Below, in pieces: positions 8,794-17,231 of a stretch of 64,000 bases of DNA. Position 1 is the stretch's first letter. Each line of letters opens with the position of its first letter. Source of the stretch: [Clostridium] innocuum (lineage in GTDB: Bacteria > Bacillota_I > Bacilli_A > Erysipelotrichales > Erysipelotrichaceae). The stretch lies in the NCBI GenBank assembly GCA_012317185.1, contig CP048838.1, positions 3,410,001 through 3,474,000 of the forward strand. The letters run 5' to 3'. The notes under the pieces are model-generated. The model searched no databases. It was not told the origin of the DNA and saw nothing but the letters and a program-made list of their open reading frames with translations. The translations under genes and the position numbers were made by a program.

Positions 8794-9489
8794 ATGAAAG
8801 AATATGAGATCAAGATAAGACTTACAGAAACAGAAGCGGAGCAGCTCATAAAGGCTGCAGCACAGCACGATCAGAAGGTTTCCGAGCTGCTGGAATCCTT
8901 TGTATATGATCTAGTCGCATCCGATGAGCATCGCGGAGGTGATGATGAGACAGAATTGGCCCATCAGTGGTATCAGCGGCGCAATGAAGCACTCTATCCG
9001 CATCATGCGACCCCGTTAACAGAGAGCGAATCTCTGAAGCTGGCAGAGACAGATATACAGAAGCGCTGTATACAGGAAGCATTCCGGTATACTCCCCTTT
9101 ACTTTGAATGGATAAAAGCAACGATGAAAGATGATGGAGTGATCATGGAAGATCGTGAACATGAACTTGTACGCTTTTCTATTGAGGATGGCGATATCGA
9201 CTTCGATGATGAATATAGAAACAACTGTAATGATCTGAGGCTCGTTCGTGAGTCCGATAAGATCACATGGGATGAGGTGGAAGCACGCCTGCGCAGTTAT
9301 TCAAAAGAGCATCAACAGGAGTTACAGTATCACTTGAAAGAATGTTTTCAGCGATTACCAAGACAAGGGGAAGGCAGCGACTACGTGCGGATAAAGATGG
9401 CAAGCGATATCTATCATTTAGAGGCAATGCTGCGGCAGATCCTGGAAACTTCTGTGATGAGTGAATCGTGCTGCATAAAGGGAGGATGA
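8794..9489 (+). CDS. Hypothetical protein
   Basis: A 231-residue acidic protein. The first 50 residues contain IKIRLTETEAEQLIKAAAQH, like a ribbon-helix-helix or relaxosome-accessory N-terminus; the rest is unrecognised. The ATG at 8794 has AAGGAGG nine bases upstream. An in-frame ATG at 8686 overlaps the ssb stop (ATGA) and would add 36 residues, but it has no clear ribosome site. Confidence 0.6.
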   Translation: MKEYEIKIRLTETEAEQLIKAAAQHDQKVSELLESFVYDLVASDEHRGGDDETELAHQWYQRRNEALYPHHATPLTESESLKLAETDIQKRCIQEAFRYTPLYFEWIKATMKDDGVIMEDREHELVRFSIEDGDIDFDDEYRNNCNDLRLVRESDKITWDEVEARLRSYSKEHQQELQYHLKECFQRLPRQGEGSDYVRIKMASDIYHLEAMLRQILETSVMSESCCIKGG

Positions 9490-9494
9490 GGAAA

Positions 9495-9965
9495 ATGAAA
9501 AAATATTTAGGAAGCAACCTCCGCTATCTAAGAGAAAAAAATGGACTGACCGGCGCAAAACTTGCTGAGATGTTAGGTGTTCATGAATCAACGATCAATT
9601 ATTATGAGAAGGGCAAGCGATACCCATCACCGAGAACAGCGCAGAGTGTCGCAGATCTATTTCAGATATCTGTGTATGCATTATGTAATACAGATCTGGA
9701 GATAACGGTAGAAACAGAGCTTTTGCATAATTCTACTTCTCTGATGGGATATGTCATCGAATATAGCGAGAAGGATGCATTCGAACCAGCAGGAGAACCT
9801 AAAAAGGTATTATGCACACAAAATAGGCTCGTTTGGATCCTGGAAAGAAATATGACATATACCGTATGGTCAGCGTACCGGTGCGACCTCAGTCACTATG
9901 TTCAAAATAATCCTGATATACCCTATTTTAGAAAAGCAGGTATGCTCTCGGATGACGAAAAATAA
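9495..9965 (+). CDS. XRE-family helix-turn-helix regulator
   Basis: A 156-residue protein with an N-terminal Cro/CI-type HTH at about 5-60 (LRYLREKNGLTGAKLAEMLG, then STINYYEKGKRYPS). The C-terminal half is unrecognised and may bind an effector or partner. GGAGG lies nine bases before the ATG. It probably represses element genes, as XRE proteins do in ICEs and phages. Its own operator was not identified. Confidence 0.85.
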   Translation: MKKYLGSNLRYLREKNGLTGAKLAEMLGVHESTINYYEKGKRYPSPRTAQSVADLFQISVYALCNTDLEITVETELLHNSTSLMGYVIEYSEKDAFEPAGEPKKVLCTQNRLVWILERNMTYTVWSAYRCDLSHYVQNNPDIPYFRKAGMLSDDEK

Positions 9966-10019
9966 GATCGAAGGAAAAGCAAACCAAATAGAAAAGAAGC
10001 ATAGTGAGGGATCCGTACG

Positions 10020-10136
10020 ATGGAAGAGATGAGAAGTATGATCCTATTCGTGATCATCAACGCTCTGGCCATATCGTGTTATCTATTGGGAAAAGAGAAT
10101 CCAAAAAGGAAGAAGGGAAAGAATGAAAAGAAATAA
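10020..10136 (+). CDS. 38-residue single-pass membrane peptide
   Basis: The product has one hydrophobic segment (MILFVIINALAISCYLLG) and a lysine-rich tail. GAGGG is nine bases before the ATG and the end overlaps the next gene. It is one of several tiny membrane proteins in this element; its role is unknown. Confidence 0.5.
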   Translation: MEEMRSMILFVIINALAISCYLLGKENPKRKKGKNEKK

Positions 10137-10371
10137 ATATCTGAAAGCAAGGCTGTCTATGGCAAATGAGGACGAATGTCTACACAACACATTCGCTCTA
10201 TATGTTGCAGGGATATCGGAGCTCCTGCTGATCGCAATCTTACAGGGAGAATTGAATCTCATAAGTATCCCCTGCATCTCATCTGCAGCTATCGCTCTAT
10301 GCAGCTGCTCCTACCAGATCGGCAGAAATACCATACAGAGATCGGAAGATGATATCGATGGGAACCGTTGA
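10123..10371 (+). CDS. Small membrane protein
   Basis: An 82-residue protein with two hydrophobic segments (about 24-42 and 45-62) and charged ends. GAAGGGAAAG precedes the ATG, and it overlaps both neighbours. No family recognised. Confidence 0.55.
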   Translation: MKRNKYLKARLSMANEDECLHNTFALYVAGISELLLIAILQGELNLISIPCISSAAIALCSCSYQIGRNTIQRSEDDIDGNR

Positions 10372-10606
10372 AAGCGTGATATCCCCCATGCTGCCGATGC
10401 TGAAAAGCTGTCACAATACCATCATCTCCTATCGTGATTATCAAAAGCTAGGCGATGAGGAGATAAGACGCTTCTGTAAGCAGGCATTGGGGAGGGACAT
10501 CCGGATCATCGTAAAAGAGGATGATCATTATGAGGAAGAGGTCCTCATGAACCGATATAGGAGCAACCGGAAAAAATCTAAGACAGTGATCCTGGAGCTG
10601 CTCTGA
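10358..10606 (+). CDS. Small hypothetical protein
   Basis: An 82-residue basic protein. ATG 10358 is chosen because GGAAG lies nine bases upstream; ATG 10349 is an alternative. Soluble, with no recognised motif. Confidence 0.5.
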   Translation: MGTVESVISPMLPMLKSCHNTIISYRDYQKLGDEEIRRFCKQALGRDIRIIVKEDDHYEEEVLMNRYRSNRKKSKTVILELL

Positions 10607-10639
10607 TATAACAAATGAAGAAAAGGATGTGAGGAACAG

Positions 10640-11017
10640 ATGATAGATGAAGCAATGAAAAATCAACGATGCTGCCACTGTAGGTTCTATCACGAAGAGG
10701 ATGACAAGCAGTATTGTCAAAACTATGGCGAAGAAAAGCGATCCTGGAGAATGATCGATGCGAATCCTCAGCTGTTGCCCTGGTGGTGTCCACTGGATCT
10801 GCAGGAAGCAATAAGAAAAAGCATCGTACCGAATTATTCGAAAAAAGGTGGCGGTGGCTGTCATAAAGGCAACGATAAGGTCCTGCCGGATAATTTCGGG
10901 AAGATCGTACGAGCAGAGCAAAAGAAAATGATACCGATCAAGAAGGCCGCATCGATGACTGGCGTGAGCGTCTATCTATATAAGAAATTCAGAGATCAGT
11001 ATATAGAGAGCCACTGA
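10640..11017 (+). CDS. Zinc-finger-like protein with C-terminal HTH-like segment
   Basis: A 125-residue protein. The N-terminus has CCHCRFY, a later YCQNYG and a further Cys in WWCPLD, consistent with a zinc site. The C-terminus IPIKKAASMTGVSVYLYKKF looks like a recombinase- or MerR-type helix-turn-helix. GTGAGGAAC precedes the start. A small DNA-binding protein is the best reading; no target is known. Confidence 0.5.
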   Translation: MIDEAMKNQRCCHCRFYHEEDDKQYCQNYGEEKRSWRMIDANPQLLPWWCPLDLQEAIRKSIVPNYSKKGGGGCHKGNDKVLPDNFGKIVRAEQKKMIPIKKAASMTGVSVYLYKKFRDQYIESH

Positions 11018-11018
11018 T

Positions 11019-11213
11019 ATGGATGAAAGATATACGAAGGAGCAGCTGTGGAAGCTTATTGGCGAAAATCTGAAACGTACAGAAGACTTCCTGCTCCTAT
11101 ATTCCCTTGAGGCTTTGAAGGAGTACGAGGAGAATGCCGAAAGGATACAGGGGATCCCTCTGGAGCCTATCACGATCGATGGAAAGACATATATACCGAG
11201 AAACGAACGATAA
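11019..11213 (+). CDS. Small hypothetical protein
   Basis: A 64-residue helical, charged protein starting two bases after the previous stop, with only a weak ribosome site. It is probably translated by coupling. Function unknown. Confidence 0.5.
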   Translation: MDERYTKEQLWKLIGENLKRTEDFLLLYSLEALKEYEENAERIQGIPLEPITIDGKTYIPRNER

Positions 11214-11224
11214 GGAGATCACAA

Positions 11225-12277
11225 ATGAATACACTGACGGAACTCACGAAGAAGTATGGGGATATCGCCTATGACCCTGCTACCGGAGAGGCAAAAGGCT
11301 ATATCAATTTCCAGTTCCTGCATAAGACTGCACTGCAGCGGGAATTGAGACTCATGAAGAAAGAGAGGCTCATACAAAAAGGTAATATCGATGAGGATCC
11401 CTTCCGATTCTTCAGGAAGCTGATCCGCTTTGAAACGGATCATGCGTATCGATATGAGAAAAAGAGTGGATATAAGACCATCTATGGGGTCAGACTGCAG
11501 ATCCTACTGCCGAAAAAGATCAGGAAGGACAGTGAGATCAAAAAGCTGATCAGCCGCTTCATGACGCATTTGAATCCTTTGTCCTATGATCTGCCGTATG
11601 CCGCATTCTTCCTACAAAAAGGAAACGGAAGATATATAGAGCTGATCCTGAGTGAACGCGAGGTAGTCGATCGGATGGAGATCGTTCGATATGCCCGTGA
11701 TTATCACAACAAGGACGGTGTATTGAAACACAAGCGCGGGGAGGCAAAACGAGACGGTGAAGGAAAGATCATCAAGAAGCATGTGATGTTCTCCAACAAG
11801 CGGAGGATATTTACCTTGGACCGCCCGATGGAGAAGCTACGACAGCGACTGATGCGGATGCTCTTACAATCCGTGAGGACGATCCTGCAGCATATCAAGC
11901 TCAGGATGTTCCTGAAGATACAGAAGCCGGGAAGAGCTTGGCATTACTATAACCGACAGTGTGTCCTGGAGGTGAATCAAGCCAAGCGATATATCGAATA
12001 CATGTGCAATCATGCGGCTGAGATCAAAAAAGAGGAGATACGAGATCTGGAAGAGGCACGTCCGTATCAAAATATCCCGATACCGGGGTATCGAGAGATC
12101 AAGACGATCTTCATGAGATATAAAGCCAGATTCGAAAAGGGCTGCTTTCATGATGGTGATGGCAATCGGTACAGGATAAGAGCCAAAGGTGTCCCTTATG
12201 ATGAGCTGCGGGCGAATATCACGGAATTGATCAGAATCTTCGAAGAAGAGCTCAGGGGGATCGTACCACAACTATAA
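11225..12277 (+). CDS. Hypothetical basic protein
   Basis: A 350-residue strongly basic protein, not recognised. The middle contains LPYAAFFLQKGNGRYIELIL, which sits where a replication initiator or relaxase would show its histidine motif, but no HxH is present. AAGGAGATC precedes the ATG. A nucleic-acid-binding role in replication or mobilisation is possible from size, charge and context; this is speculation. Confidence 0.5.
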   Translation: MNTLTELTKKYGDIAYDPATGEAKGYINFQFLHKTALQRELRLMKKERLIQKGNIDEDPFRFFRKLIRFETDHAYRYEKKSGYKTIYGVRLQILLPKKIRKDSEIKKLISRFMTHLNPLSYDLPYAAFFLQKGNGRYIELILSEREVVDRMEIVRYARDYHNKDGVLKHKRGEAKRDGEGKIIKKHVMFSNKRRIFTLDRPMEKLRQRLMRMLLQSVRTILQHIKLRMFLKIQKPGRAWHYYNRQCVLEVNQAKRYIEYMCNHAAEIKKEEIRDLEEARPYQNIPIPGYREIKTIFMRYKARFEKGCFHDGDGNRYRIRAKGVPYDELRANITELIRIFEEELRGIVPQL

Positions 12278-12341
12278 GCGATGGACGTAGACAGAAGGAA
12301 GCATCAGAACGAATACCGATAAACTGAGGAGTGATGAGAAA

Positions 12342-12725
12342 ATGGGAGTCAAAGTATCACCAAAGTTAGTGCAAGCAGCGGAAGAAAGCTATGAGAAGCT
12401 TTCTAATATAGGACTCAGGGAGGAACTGCTGGAGCCTTTCGATGATTTAATAAAAACGTGTGAGGATATCCTACATGAGGAAGCGATACGTAAGGAGAAA
12501 CAGAAAATAGGGATACGGGAGGCGCAACAAAATGGTATCTGTATAGGAAGATCGCCGGTCCCGGTCAGTAAGAGATTCCTAGAGCTGGAACACCTCTATT
12601 CGAAAAACATGATCACAGCAAGAGAAGCTGCAGAAAGACTGGATATAGCAGTCTCTACCTTCCACCAAATGAGAAAGAGATACGAGAAGGAGATAAAGGA
12701 ATGGAAGTGTCAAGAGGATACATAG
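12342..12725 (+). CDS. Stand-alone recombinase-type DNA-binding protein
   Basis: A 127-residue protein. The second half (about 50-120) matches the C-terminus of serine resolvases: a linker GIREAQQNGICIGRSPV followed by the HTH ITAREAAERLDIAVSTFHQ. The catalytic domain with its active-site serine is absent; the first 50 residues are an unrelated helical region. GAGGAG lies ten bases before the ATG. It could bind resolvase-like sites as a regulator or accessory factor. Confidence 0.65.
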   Translation: MGVKVSPKLVQAAEESYEKLSNIGLREELLEPFDDLIKTCEDILHEEAIRKEKQKIGIREAQQNGICIGRSPVPVSKRFLELEHLYSKNMITAREAAERLDIAVSTFHQMRKRYEKEIKEWKCQEDT

Positions 12726-12835
12726 CGAAAGGCTCCCCTGTCAATATTGCATACATAAGCTTTGCGAACCGGCATCCGTATAAAGGAGGAAACTATGGAA
12801 AGAGAAGAATTCAAAAAAATGACATCGGTATATGA
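12701..12835 (+). CDS. Possible 44-residue overlapping protein
   Basis: The frame begins inside the end of the preceding gene with AAGGAG about eight bases upstream, and runs 41 bases into the next gene. The product contains VNIAYISFANRHPYKGG. The support is the ribosome site and the overlap style only. Confidence 0.28.
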   Translation: MEVSRGYIAKGSPVNIAYISFANRHPYKGGNYGKRRIQKNDIGI

Positions 12836-13403
12836 AGCACGTCTCCGACAGCTATCTGACCGAAATGCTCAGGCGCCGCTCACTGCATACTTCGATCGGG
12901 TGAGGAGCATGGATGAGATATTTGGGTTCATACAGCGCTTCGAAGTAAAAAAAGCATATGACTGTTCTGGGGAGCTCGATTTCAAAGAGCTGACGCAATG
13001 TATCGGGGAACCGGTATATGACGCGATCAGCTGCTGCTGGCTGATCATCGAGGACTATCGAGATGGAGAGATCCACTTCAATGACGGAACGTCCGTTCGT
13101 GACGATCCGAATGTCCTGAAGGGCAGATTCTTCGATAAATGGCAGGATCTGACAGAGGAGCAGCTCTTCACTAAATCGCTCCTGCGAAGGATAGAAGCTT
13201 ATGAGTCTTTGTCTATGTCTATATGGAATTCGGAAAAAACGTCAGAAGAAAAGACCACACAGCTGAAACGTATCCTCGACGAATTGGCGTCCGTGAAGGA
13301 AGAATTATGTCTACGAGGAGCTGAACGTCAGATCGTAGAGAATTCCATACTCTGCATCACGACGATCGTCGATCTCCTGAAAGAAACGGAGGGAACTGTA
13401 TGA
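12795..13403 (+). CDS. Hypothetical protein
   Basis: A 202-residue acidic, soluble protein, not recognised. ATG 12795 follows AAAGGAGG at a normal distance, so the longer frame is unlikely. The C-terminal half is predicted helical. Confidence 0.6.
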   Translation: MEREEFKKMTSVYEARLRQLSDRNAQAPLTAYFDRVRSMDEIFGFIQRFEVKKAYDCSGELDFKELTQCIGEPVYDAISCCWLIIEDYRDGEIHFNDGTSVRDDPNVLKGRFFDKWQDLTEEQLFTKSLLRRIEAYESLSMSIWNSEKTSEEKTTQLKRILDELASVKEELCLRGAERQIVENSILCITTIVDLLKETEGTV

Positions 13404-13468
13404 CGAGTAGGTCCTACAGCGTCGGATACAGCTTCAAGGGTATCGGGGAGCTACTACAGTATGTCTAA
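13400..13468 (+). CDS. Possible 22-residue coupled peptide
   Basis: Its ATG overlaps the upstream stop as ATGA, and its stop lies inside the next gene's start region. The peptide is TSRSYSVGYSFKGIGELLQ after the first Met. Coupling at both ends is the evidence; it may simply carry ribosomes to the next start. Confidence 0.3.
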   Translation: MTSRSYSVGYSFKGIGELLQYV

Positions 13469-13934
13469 CTTAGGGCCCATACTCTTCACGATCTTCATCA
13501 TCGTTTATTTCTGTGAGGATATAAGAGATGATTGGAGGACATGGAGGCTTCATCGCTTGGAAACTCTGAGTAGTGACCAGCTGTCTGCAATGGGATTCAT
13601 ATTTTATGGAGAAAGCGAACGAGAAGATCTGCTGTTTCTATTCCATGAGCGCTTCATCTTCAAGCTCCGGCGTAGGAGATGGATATTCAGCCGGATCTAT
13701 ATCGTAGACCTCAGATATCTGGAGATGGAGGGAACGATGGATATGAATATCAGGCTCATCGATGAAAGCTGTAAGAAGCATCTCTATACCGCTATAAAGA
13801 AATCAATAAAGGATGGATCGTATCTTGCAGATCCGATGCTCAAGGAACAGCTATATGCTGACATCGAGCGTCGTTACAAGAAATATGTCAAGATGCGACA
13901 AAGGATCTATGGAGGAAATCAAACATGGGAATGA
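13461..13934 (+). CDS. Membrane-anchored hypothetical protein
   Basis: A 157-residue protein with one N-terminal membrane segment (about 4-20, GPILFTIFIIVYF) and a basic cytosolic remainder rich in Arg and Tyr. It overlaps parA by ten bases, so it belongs to the same unit. No family recognised. Confidence 0.55.
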   Translation: MSNLGPILFTIFIIVYFCEDIRDDWRTWRLHRLETLSSDQLSAMGFIFYGESEREDLLFLFHERFIFKLRRRRWIFSRIYIVDLRYLEMEGTMDMNIRLIDESCKKHLYTAIKKSIKDGSYLADPMLKEQLYADIERRYKKYVKMRQRIYGGNQTWE

Positions 13935-14686
13935 TCATTGCTGTTTTGAATCAAAAGGGTGGCTGTGGTAAGACCACGACTACAGATACCGTATCTGATA
14001 TGTTGGCACGGAGCGGCTACAGCGTATTGGATATCGAACTGGACCCACAAGGAAATCTGGGATTGCTCCACGGATGCAAGGATGATCGGAACTGCTTATA
14101 TACACTGCTCAAGGGTGGCGCATTTCAGCCGATCCGGATCCGGGAGAATCATCATCTGATCCCGGCAGGAAACACATCCAGGGATATACCGACGGAATAC
14201 GCTGCCTGCATAGGGAAAGAGGTCATGCTGGCCGATATCCTGGAAAGCTATCGGGATATGTATGATTTCATCTTTCTCGACTGTCCGCCGACACTATCGC
14301 TTCTGACGGATCTTGCGATGGCAGCTGCAGATAAGCTGCTCGTCCCTGTGTCGATCGACCTCTACTCGATCGATGGTCTGACAAGATTGGATGAGCGGAC
14401 GAAGCTGATCAAACGCTTCTATAATCCGGGACTCGATTATCTTGGGCTTCTGGTGACGAATGCGAAAAAGAATGCAAAGTGTACGAAGAAGATAAAAGAG
14501 ATGGCGCAGGAGGCTACACAGTATCTGGGGACGAAGGTCTTCACGACGATCATCCGGAATTCGATCGTCGTCTCCGACGCACAGGTAGCATTCAAGACGC
14601 TGCAGGATTATCGTAAGAATGCAAGCGTCACGAAGGATTATGCAGCCTTTACGGATGAGCTGCTGGAGACGATCCAATATGGATAG
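13925..14686 (+). CDS. parA: ParA-type partition ATPase
   Basis: A 253-residue deviant Walker ATPase of the ParA/Soj family. The Walker A box is KGGCGKTT (11-18), the A' region is ELDPQGN and Walker B is FIFLDCPPT. It has no N-terminal HTH, so it is the short (type Ib/Soj-like) form that relies on ParB for specific DNA binding. GGAGG precedes the ATG. It should act with the next gene to segregate or stabilise the element when it is circular. Confidence 0.93.
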   Translation: MGMIIAVLNQKGGCGKTTTTDTVSDMLARSGYSVLDIELDPQGNLGLLHGCKDDRNCLYTLLKGGAFQPIRIRENHHLIPAGNTSRDIPTEYAACIGKEVMLADILESYRDMYDFIFLDCPPTLSLLTDLAMAAADKLLVPVSIDLYSIDGLTRLDERTKLIKRFYNPGLDYLGLLVTNAKKNAKCTKKIKEMAQEATQYLGTKVFTTIIRNSIVVSDAQVAFKTLQDYRKNASVTKDYAAFTDELLETIQYG

Positions 14687-15551
14687 CAGATCTATCGTGA
14701 GCGGTCTGTTCCAGGCGAATAGACAAGGCGGATCGGATACGGTCACGAGTTACCAGGTCATTGAAAAGGATGAGGTGCGTTCCCTACCGATCGACGCCCT
14801 CATCCCATCAAAGATCAACCGGGAGTTGGATCATGATTTCGTCACTGAGCTCGCGAACAATATCCGGATGAACGGGCTCATGCAATATCCTATAGTAAAG
14901 CCGATCGGGGACGGAACATTTACGATCCTGGCAGGGCATCACCGTATAGCAGCCTGTAAAAAGCTGAAGGAAGCGGATGGAAGCTATCAAACGGTGCGCT
15001 GTCTCATCAAGAGATCTGACGATATCGACAGTGAGTTGCTGTTACTGGATACCAACCTTCAGATCAATACACTCAGCGTATATGACAAAGTGATGGCGAT
15101 CGGCAGGAAAGAAGAACTGTTGAAGGAAAAAAAGAAACGGGATCATGCCAAAGGCGGAAATCTCAAACATATCATCGCAGAAGAATCCGGATTGAAACGT
15201 AGTCAGATCCAGACTTATCTTACGGTATATAAAAAAGCGATACCGGAAGTGAAGGAAGCTTTGCGGAAAGAAAAGATCACTTTAACTCAAGCTGTAGCGA
15301 TATCACAGAAGCCTGCTGATGATCAGCTGAAAGCTGTGATGAAAGGACGGGAGAAAGTATCGGCAGAGAAGAACACTGAAGCCTGCTTCCAGAAAACCCT
15401 CGATACGACTCTCACCGCTTATGTCAAGGCGAATCATGAACTGGATCGTCTCCTACAGAAAGCAGGAACAGAGCTGACGCCGCAACAGGAAGACCTGAAA
15501 AGATTCGTGCACGAGATGGTGAGATTCCTGGAAGCTTTCCATGATGTATGA
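14679..15551 (+). CDS. parB: ParB-type partition protein
   Basis: A 290-residue protein with a ParB/Srx N-terminal domain (LPIDALIPSKINRE, then the GHHRIAACKKL CTPase box at about 88-98) and a central HTH region (AEESGLKRSQIQTYLTVYKK). The C-terminus is a helical dimerisation-like segment. The start at 14679 has GGAGAC upstream and overlaps the parA stop. No classic parS sequence was recognised nearby; the repeat arrays at 20.3 and 48.2 kb are candidates to test. Confidence 0.9.
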   Translation: MDSRSIVSGLFQANRQGGSDTVTSYQVIEKDEVRSLPIDALIPSKINRELDHDFVTELANNIRMNGLMQYPIVKPIGDGTFTILAGHHRIAACKKLKEADGSYQTVRCLIKRSDDIDSELLLLDTNLQINTLSVYDKVMAIGRKEELLKEKKKRDHAKGGNLKHIIAEESGLKRSQIQTYLTVYKKAIPEVKEALRKEKITLTQAVAISQKPADDQLKAVMKGREKVSAEKNTEACFQKTLDTTLTAYVKANHELDRLLQKAGTELTPQQEDLKRFVHEMVRFLEAFHDV

Positions 15552-15841
15552 CATACGATCAGCTGAATCATTATGCATATGATCTCGTAGGAAAGATGAA
15601 ACGCTCACTGAAAAAGAAGAATAAGGATATCTTCGTATTGGAAGATCTTGATATCGCGCACCTGAGATGGAGGTATGATGAAGCTCTGTCGACGATAAAC
15701 GTATATCAGCTGCATGAGCTGCTGGTGTTCATAGAAAAAGTGAAATATCAGTTCCTGTTGAAAAACCAGCGTATCCCGACATATAAGGACATGAGAGAGG
15801 AATTCAGGCAGGAGCTGCATATAGTGATGGAATCTGTATAG
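15548..15841 (+). CDS. Hypothetical protein coupled to parB
   Basis: A 97-residue basic helical protein whose ATG overlaps the parB stop. No family recognised. Its position suggests a link with partition or a shared transcript only. Confidence 0.6.
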   Translation: MTYDQLNHYAYDLVGKMKRSLKKKNKDIFVLEDLDIAHLRWRYDEALSTINVYQLHELLVFIEKVKYQFLLKNQRIPTYKDMREEFRQELHIVMESV

Positions 15842-15916
15842 GGGAGTCACTTTCAAACAGGTCTATAAGAGGTCCTACATATAGAAAAAAACATGGAAGG
15901 GGCATAGAAAGAGGAA

Positions 15917-16306
15917 ATGAATCATGATTTCAAAATACAGCTGCTTCAGGCAGAATGTCTGGTGATCTTAGGGATAATGGGAATCGTCATCGTACTACTC
16001 ATTATCGAATACATTCGTAGATGTAGAAAACTAAACCATTCGGAATTAGTCCTGCACGATGCAATGGGAAAATTCATATACTTCATAAACGACGATGATG
16101 ACATCGATAGAGAAATCTTGACGGGGATAAGAATAGAGGATGACTGGAACGGACATATCGCATTCTTTCATGAAGTCCCCAAAGACCATAGAAAGAGATT
16201 CATCGTCACGACTGCTTCCTGCCTGGAATTCGATCTTGAAGCGTTCGGAAAAGAATGGTTCTTGACTGAAGACGAAGCAGAAGCATTCAGAAAAGCAAAA
16301 AGATAA
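15917..16306 (+). CDS. Single-pass membrane protein
   Basis: A 129-residue protein with an N-terminal membrane helix (about 13-32, CLVILGIMGIVIVLLIIEYI) and an acidic cytosolic domain. The ribosome site is close (GAGG two bases before the ATG) and therefore weak. Function unknown. Confidence 0.55.
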   Translation: MNHDFKIQLLQAECLVILGIMGIVIVLLIIEYIRRCRKLNHSELVLHDAMGKFIYFINDDDDIDREILTGIRIEDDWNGHIAFFHEVPKDHRKRFIVTTASCLEFDLEAFGKEWFLTEDEAEAFRKAKR

Positions 16307-16400
16307 CGAAGCCTGTCGTAATGGCTTTCACGTATGGAATAAAAGAGGCCGAATCAACAGGAGCTTAAAATAGATCCGTAACATCATAAGGAGAACAGTT

Positions 16401-16496
16401 ATGAAATGTAGAATAGATACCATGTCGTGTAAGATAAAAAAAAATAATCAAAAGCGTAGCAATGAATATCGCTACAATCACGCGGGAGCTATATGA
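16401..16496 (+). CDS. 31-residue ORF, possible N-terminus of the next gene
   Basis: It has the best ribosome site in the area (AAGGAGAACAGTT before ATG) but closes after 31 residues. A run of nine A at 16436-16444 separates its frame from that of the following membrane protein; a one-base slip there would fuse the two. It is either a small coupled gene or the displaced start of the next one. Confidence 0.4.
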   Translation: MKCRIDTMSCKIKKNNQKRSNEYRYNHAGAI

Positions 16497-17004
16497 TGTG
16501 GACAGAGAAGATCGAATCGCACAGATATCCGAAAGAAAAAGAAGAACGTATAAATTTGTCTATCATGCAGTCAACATGATCAACACGATCGTGCTGTTTG
16601 CTATCAACTACCTGATTATGTGGATCGTATGGTACATCATCATGGATCCGCCATTCGGTAAAGCAAGATATATCTTTCCATTCGAGGATACTCATAACCT
16701 ATTGATATGTTCCATCCCTATCATCGTGCTATGTCTATGTACGAGACGGCTATTGGCAAAAGAATATCCTCATATCGAGAGATATATACGATTGATTCCA
16801 TTTTTACCTATTAGTGGTGTCATAATTATTTATATGGCAGATATAGGTGAACCTGATATCCTTCTACAAATATTTTACTTATCCATCCTACGCCTTATTT
16901 GCAATTCTTTGTCTAAAGCTATGGCCCCTATCGTGTATCCATATACCTTTCTGTCACAGGGAGTATCTTTGAGGCGTGCAGTTCAGAAACCAGACCGGAA
17001 ATAA
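16462..17004 (+). CDS. Polytopic membrane protein
   Basis: A 180-residue protein with about four hydrophobic segments (about 36-60, 80-95, 112-127 and 133-150). Its own start has a poor ribosome site, in contrast to the 31-residue frame just before it. No family recognised. It is more AT-rich than the partition genes. Confidence 0.55.
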   Translation: MNIATITRELYDVDREDRIAQISERKRRTYKFVYHAVNMINTIVLFAINYLIMWIVWYIIMDPPFGKARYIFPFEDTHNLLICSIPIIVLCLCTRRLLAKEYPHIERYIRLIPFLPISGVIIIYMADIGEPDILLQIFYLSILRLICNSLSKAMAPIVYPYTFLSQGVSLRRAVQKPDRK

Positions 17005-17042
17005 ACGAAGATAGACTATCGATCGTTCTATAGGAGGCATTT

Positions 17043-17231
17043 ATGAAACACAAGTATAAAGAGCAATGTTGTCATTGCAAGAAATGGATATATGACTATG
17101 ATACGACTACCGGGAAGCTCCTTTGTAGACAGTGTTTGCAGGAAACCGGAGGCAAGCTGGAATTAGAGGAACCGGTCCAACTGACGATCGACGCATTTTT
17201 ATACACGGATACAGAAGGCGGTGATAAATGA
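17043..17231 (+). CDS. Small zinc-ribbon protein
   Basis: A 62-residue protein with CCHCKKW near the N-terminus and CRQC about 18 residues on, a four-cysteine zinc ribbon. AGGAGGCATTT precedes the ATG and it overlaps the next gene by four bases. Partner and role are unknown. Confidence 0.6.
   Translation: MKHKYKEQCCHCKKWIYDYDTTTGKLLCRQCLQETGGKLELEEPVQLTIDAFLYTDTEGGDK

Noticed and set aside
11225..12277. Calling the 350-residue basic protein a replication initiator or relaxase
   Set aside because: No HxH or catalytic tyrosine motif could be found where expected, so it is left as hypothetical.
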